DNA of 64,000 nucleotides from Chitinophaga dinghuensis (GTDB lineage Bacteria; Bacteroidota; Bacteroidia; Chitinophagales; Chitinophagaceae), in NCBI RefSeq assembly GCF_003259435.1, contig NZ_QLMA01000004.1, forward strand, positions 62,001 through 126,000. Reading direction: 5' to 3'. The first letter of the stretch is position 1; each line of letters opens with the position of its first letter. The translations under genes and the position numbers were made by a program. Positions 62,749-64,000 of the stretch are shown piece by piece. The notes under the pieces are model-generated. The model was not told the origin of the DNA, searched no databases, and saw only the letters and a list, made by a program, of their open reading frames with translations.

Positions 62749-63903
62749 ATGCGAGCGGATATCTTATTTCAAAAAGTACTGGACAATACTGCTACCGAAG
62801 AGGAGCGGAAGGAACTGTATCGTATGATGGAGATGCCGCTGGGCGCCCAGGCAGTACATACGCAAATAGATCTGTTGCTGGCGGCCGACAAAGATCTCCA
62901 GGATATCAGCGACGCTGAGATGGAATCCATGTTGCATGCGATTTATGCCGCTGAACCGCCGGTAAAGAAAAAACTTACACCAACCATTCTCCGTATAGGC
63001 GCCTGGGCAGCGGCAGCAGCAGCGGTTTTGTTGATGCTAACCTTGTCGCCAATATGGAAAACTGAAAAGTCGGTCTTGCCTGGAATACCGGAGATGCCCG
63101 TGCTGCCAGGTGGAAACATGGCGGTATTAACGTTGGCAAATGGTCAGCAGGTGATATTAGACAGCGCGGGTCAGCAACATATCGCGCAACAGCAGACGAT
63201 GCTGGTACAACAGCGTGGGCAACTTATATACCAACAACAGGGTAATACTGCTGCCAGTGGTTATAATACCTTAACGACTCCTCGTGGCGGACAGTTCAAA
63301 GTGGTATTGCCAGATGGTACTACCGTTTGGCTGAATGCCGCTTCCAGTCTGCGCTATCCGCTGGCATTCGGGAAAAAGGAGCGTACGGTGGAAGTAACCG
63401 GCGAAGCTTATTTCGAAGTGGCAGGAGCTGCGAATACGCCGTTTAAAGTGAAGACTGCCGGGGATCAAACCATTGAAGTATTAGGAACCGCCTTTAACGT
63501 CAACGCCTATACGGATGAAACAACCATACAAACAACGCTTGTCAGTGGCGCCATAGCGGTGAATGACGGAGAAGAACGTCGTCAGTTGCAACCAGGGCAG
63601 GCAGCCGTAACACATATAGGTAAACATGGAATTGAACTGATACCACATCCTGAAATAGCACAAGTGACCGCCTGGAAAAATGGCGTATTTGATTTTAATA
63701 GAGTGCCGCTGAAAGCCGTTATGCTACAGCTTTCCAGATGGTATAATATAGAAGTAACCTATGCAGATCATGTGCCGGACATCACCTTCTGGGGACGTAT
63801 GGACCGGAATCTGCCACTAGCCGATGTATTGCTGATATTGGAGAAATCAGAAGTACACTTTAAAATCGAGAGCAATGGAACGAAGTTAATCGTCATGCCT
63901 TAA
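62749..63903 (+). CDS. FecR-family anti-sigma regulator with DUF4974 (locus 4)
   Basis: From the ATG at 62749 it has 384 residues: a cytosolic N-domain (1-80), a transmembrane helix at about 84-101 (GAWAAAAAAVLLMLTLS), a FecR domain (TPRGGQFKVVLPDGTTVWLN, GEAYFEV, IEVLGTAFNVNAY) and DUF4974 (AVMLQLSRWYNIEVTYADHV). It closely resembles the locus-1 regulator, including TTPRGGQF/TTPKGGQF. A GTG ten codons upstream (62719) gives MLIYYHFLIA, less plausible. It lies 97 bp after the sigma gene and is probably followed by a SusC gene beyond the window. Confidence 0.9.
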   Translation: MRADILFQKVLDNTATEEERKELYRMMEMPLGAQAVHTQIDLLLAADKDLQDISDAEMESMLHAIYAAEPPVKKKLTPTILRIGAWAAAAAAVLLMLTLSPIWKTEKSVLPGIPEMPVLPGGNMAVLTLANGQQVILDSAGQQHIAQQQTMLVQQRGQLIYQQQGNTAASGYNTLTTPRGGQFKVVLPDGTTVWLNAASSLRYPLAFGKKERTVEVTGEAYFEVAGAANTPFKVKTAGDQTIEVLGTAFNVNAYTDETTIQTTLVSGAIAVNDGEERRQLQPGQAAVTHIGKHGIELIPHPEIAQVTAWKNGVFDFNRVPLKAVMLQLSRWYNIEVTYADHVPDITFWGRMDRNLPLADVLLILEKSEVHFKIESNGTKLIVMP

Positions 63904-64000
63904 TTTTTTAAATGACAGTCATCTAAATAAAGCTGGGATAGTAAGGCCAACTATCCTGGGCCAATTATTTCTGTAAAATCAACCAAACGCCGCTACCATG
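63904..64000 (+). promoter_or_regulatory. Leader of the next gene, ending in a putative start codon
   Basis: After the FecR stop comes 94 nt of non-coding sequence with a small dyad (ggatagt...actatcc, about 63937-63956) and no U-tract. The last three bases of the window are ATG. By analogy with loci 1 and 2 this would be the start of a SusC gene, but no codon beyond it can be read. Confidence 0.35.

Noticed and set aside
1..64000. tRNA, rRNA, CRISPR, insertion sequences or prophage genes
   Set aside because: I looked for cloverleaf T-arm motifs, regularly spaced repeats, transposase/integrase motifs and terminal inverted repeats and saw none that stand up by eye; a tRNAscan, CRISPR and IS search would settle this.

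Overview
The window looks like chromosomal DNA of a Bacteroidota bacterium of the Chitinophagaceae type, probably close to Chitinophaga. The reasons are the density of SusC/SusD pairs, ECF sigma/FecR modules, STN-domain SusC proteins, DUF4369-TlpA proteins, WG-repeat proteins, weak Shine-Dalgarno sequences and several promoter-like sites of the Bacteroidota -7 type (TAnnTTTG or TAnnTTCG). I saw no rRNA, tRNA, CRISPR array, transposase or phage gene. The genus is inferred from overall character, not from an alignment.

Layout. 1-1.5 kb: the 5' end of a secreted protein (minus strand), divergent from a HI0933/YhiN-type flavoprotein. 1.5-8.6 kb: uptake locus 1 (SusD, SusC, FecR on minus; the ECF sigma factor divergent on plus). 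8.6-15.2 kb: a minus-strand operon of a small lipoprotein, a zinc metalloprotease, a sterol-desaturase/fatty-acid-hydroxylase-type membrane enzyme and a second, paralogous metalloprotease. 15.3-16.4 kb: folK and a deoxynucleoside kinase. 16.5-21.2 kb (plus): sppA, an ABC-2 permease with two SRPBCC proteins, and a DUF2911 protein. 21.3-29.2 kb (minus): uptake locus 2, a complete ECF sigma - FecR - SusC - SusD - TlpA-like operon. 29.5-33.4 kb: bioA and a soluble hybrid histidine kinase. 33.6-39.6 kb (minus): response regulator, histidine kinase, TonB-dependent receptor and an LTA-synthase-like envelope enzyme. 39.8-42.9 kb: patatin-like lipase flanked by direct repeats, an arylsulfatase and a NADAR protein. 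43.3-44.7 kb (plus): a degenerate receiver-only protein and a full OmpR-type regulator separated by an alternating purine/pyrimidine tract. 44.7-52.3 kb (minus): uptake locus 3 (SusD_2-type SusD and an STN-less SusC) and a beta-propeller/phosphoesterase fusion. 52.5-59.7 kb: pectinesterase; a three-gene minus-strand set (carboxypeptidase-regulatory-like secreted protein, TonB-C-like protein, tiny membrane protein); and, divergent from it, two overlapping WG-repeat proteins. 59.7-64 kb: a GH95-like glycosidase divergent from an ECF sigma/FecR pair that probably leads into uptake locus 4, whose first SusC codon may be the last three bases of the window.

How the genes work together. In each uptake locus SusC is the outer-membrane TonB-dependent pore and SusD its surface lipoprotein. 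At loci 1, 2 and 4 FecR would relay occupancy of the STN domain of SusC to the ECF sigma factor. Carbohydrate enzymes are sparse (pectinesterase, GH95-like glycosidase, sulfatase), so the substrates of loci 1-3 cannot be read from context. The parts least explained by known systems are the metalloprotease/desaturase/metalloprotease operon, the pseudo-receiver/regulator pair with its alternating tract, the WG-repeat pair with its divergent TonB-C-like neighbours, and the direct repeats around the patatin gene.
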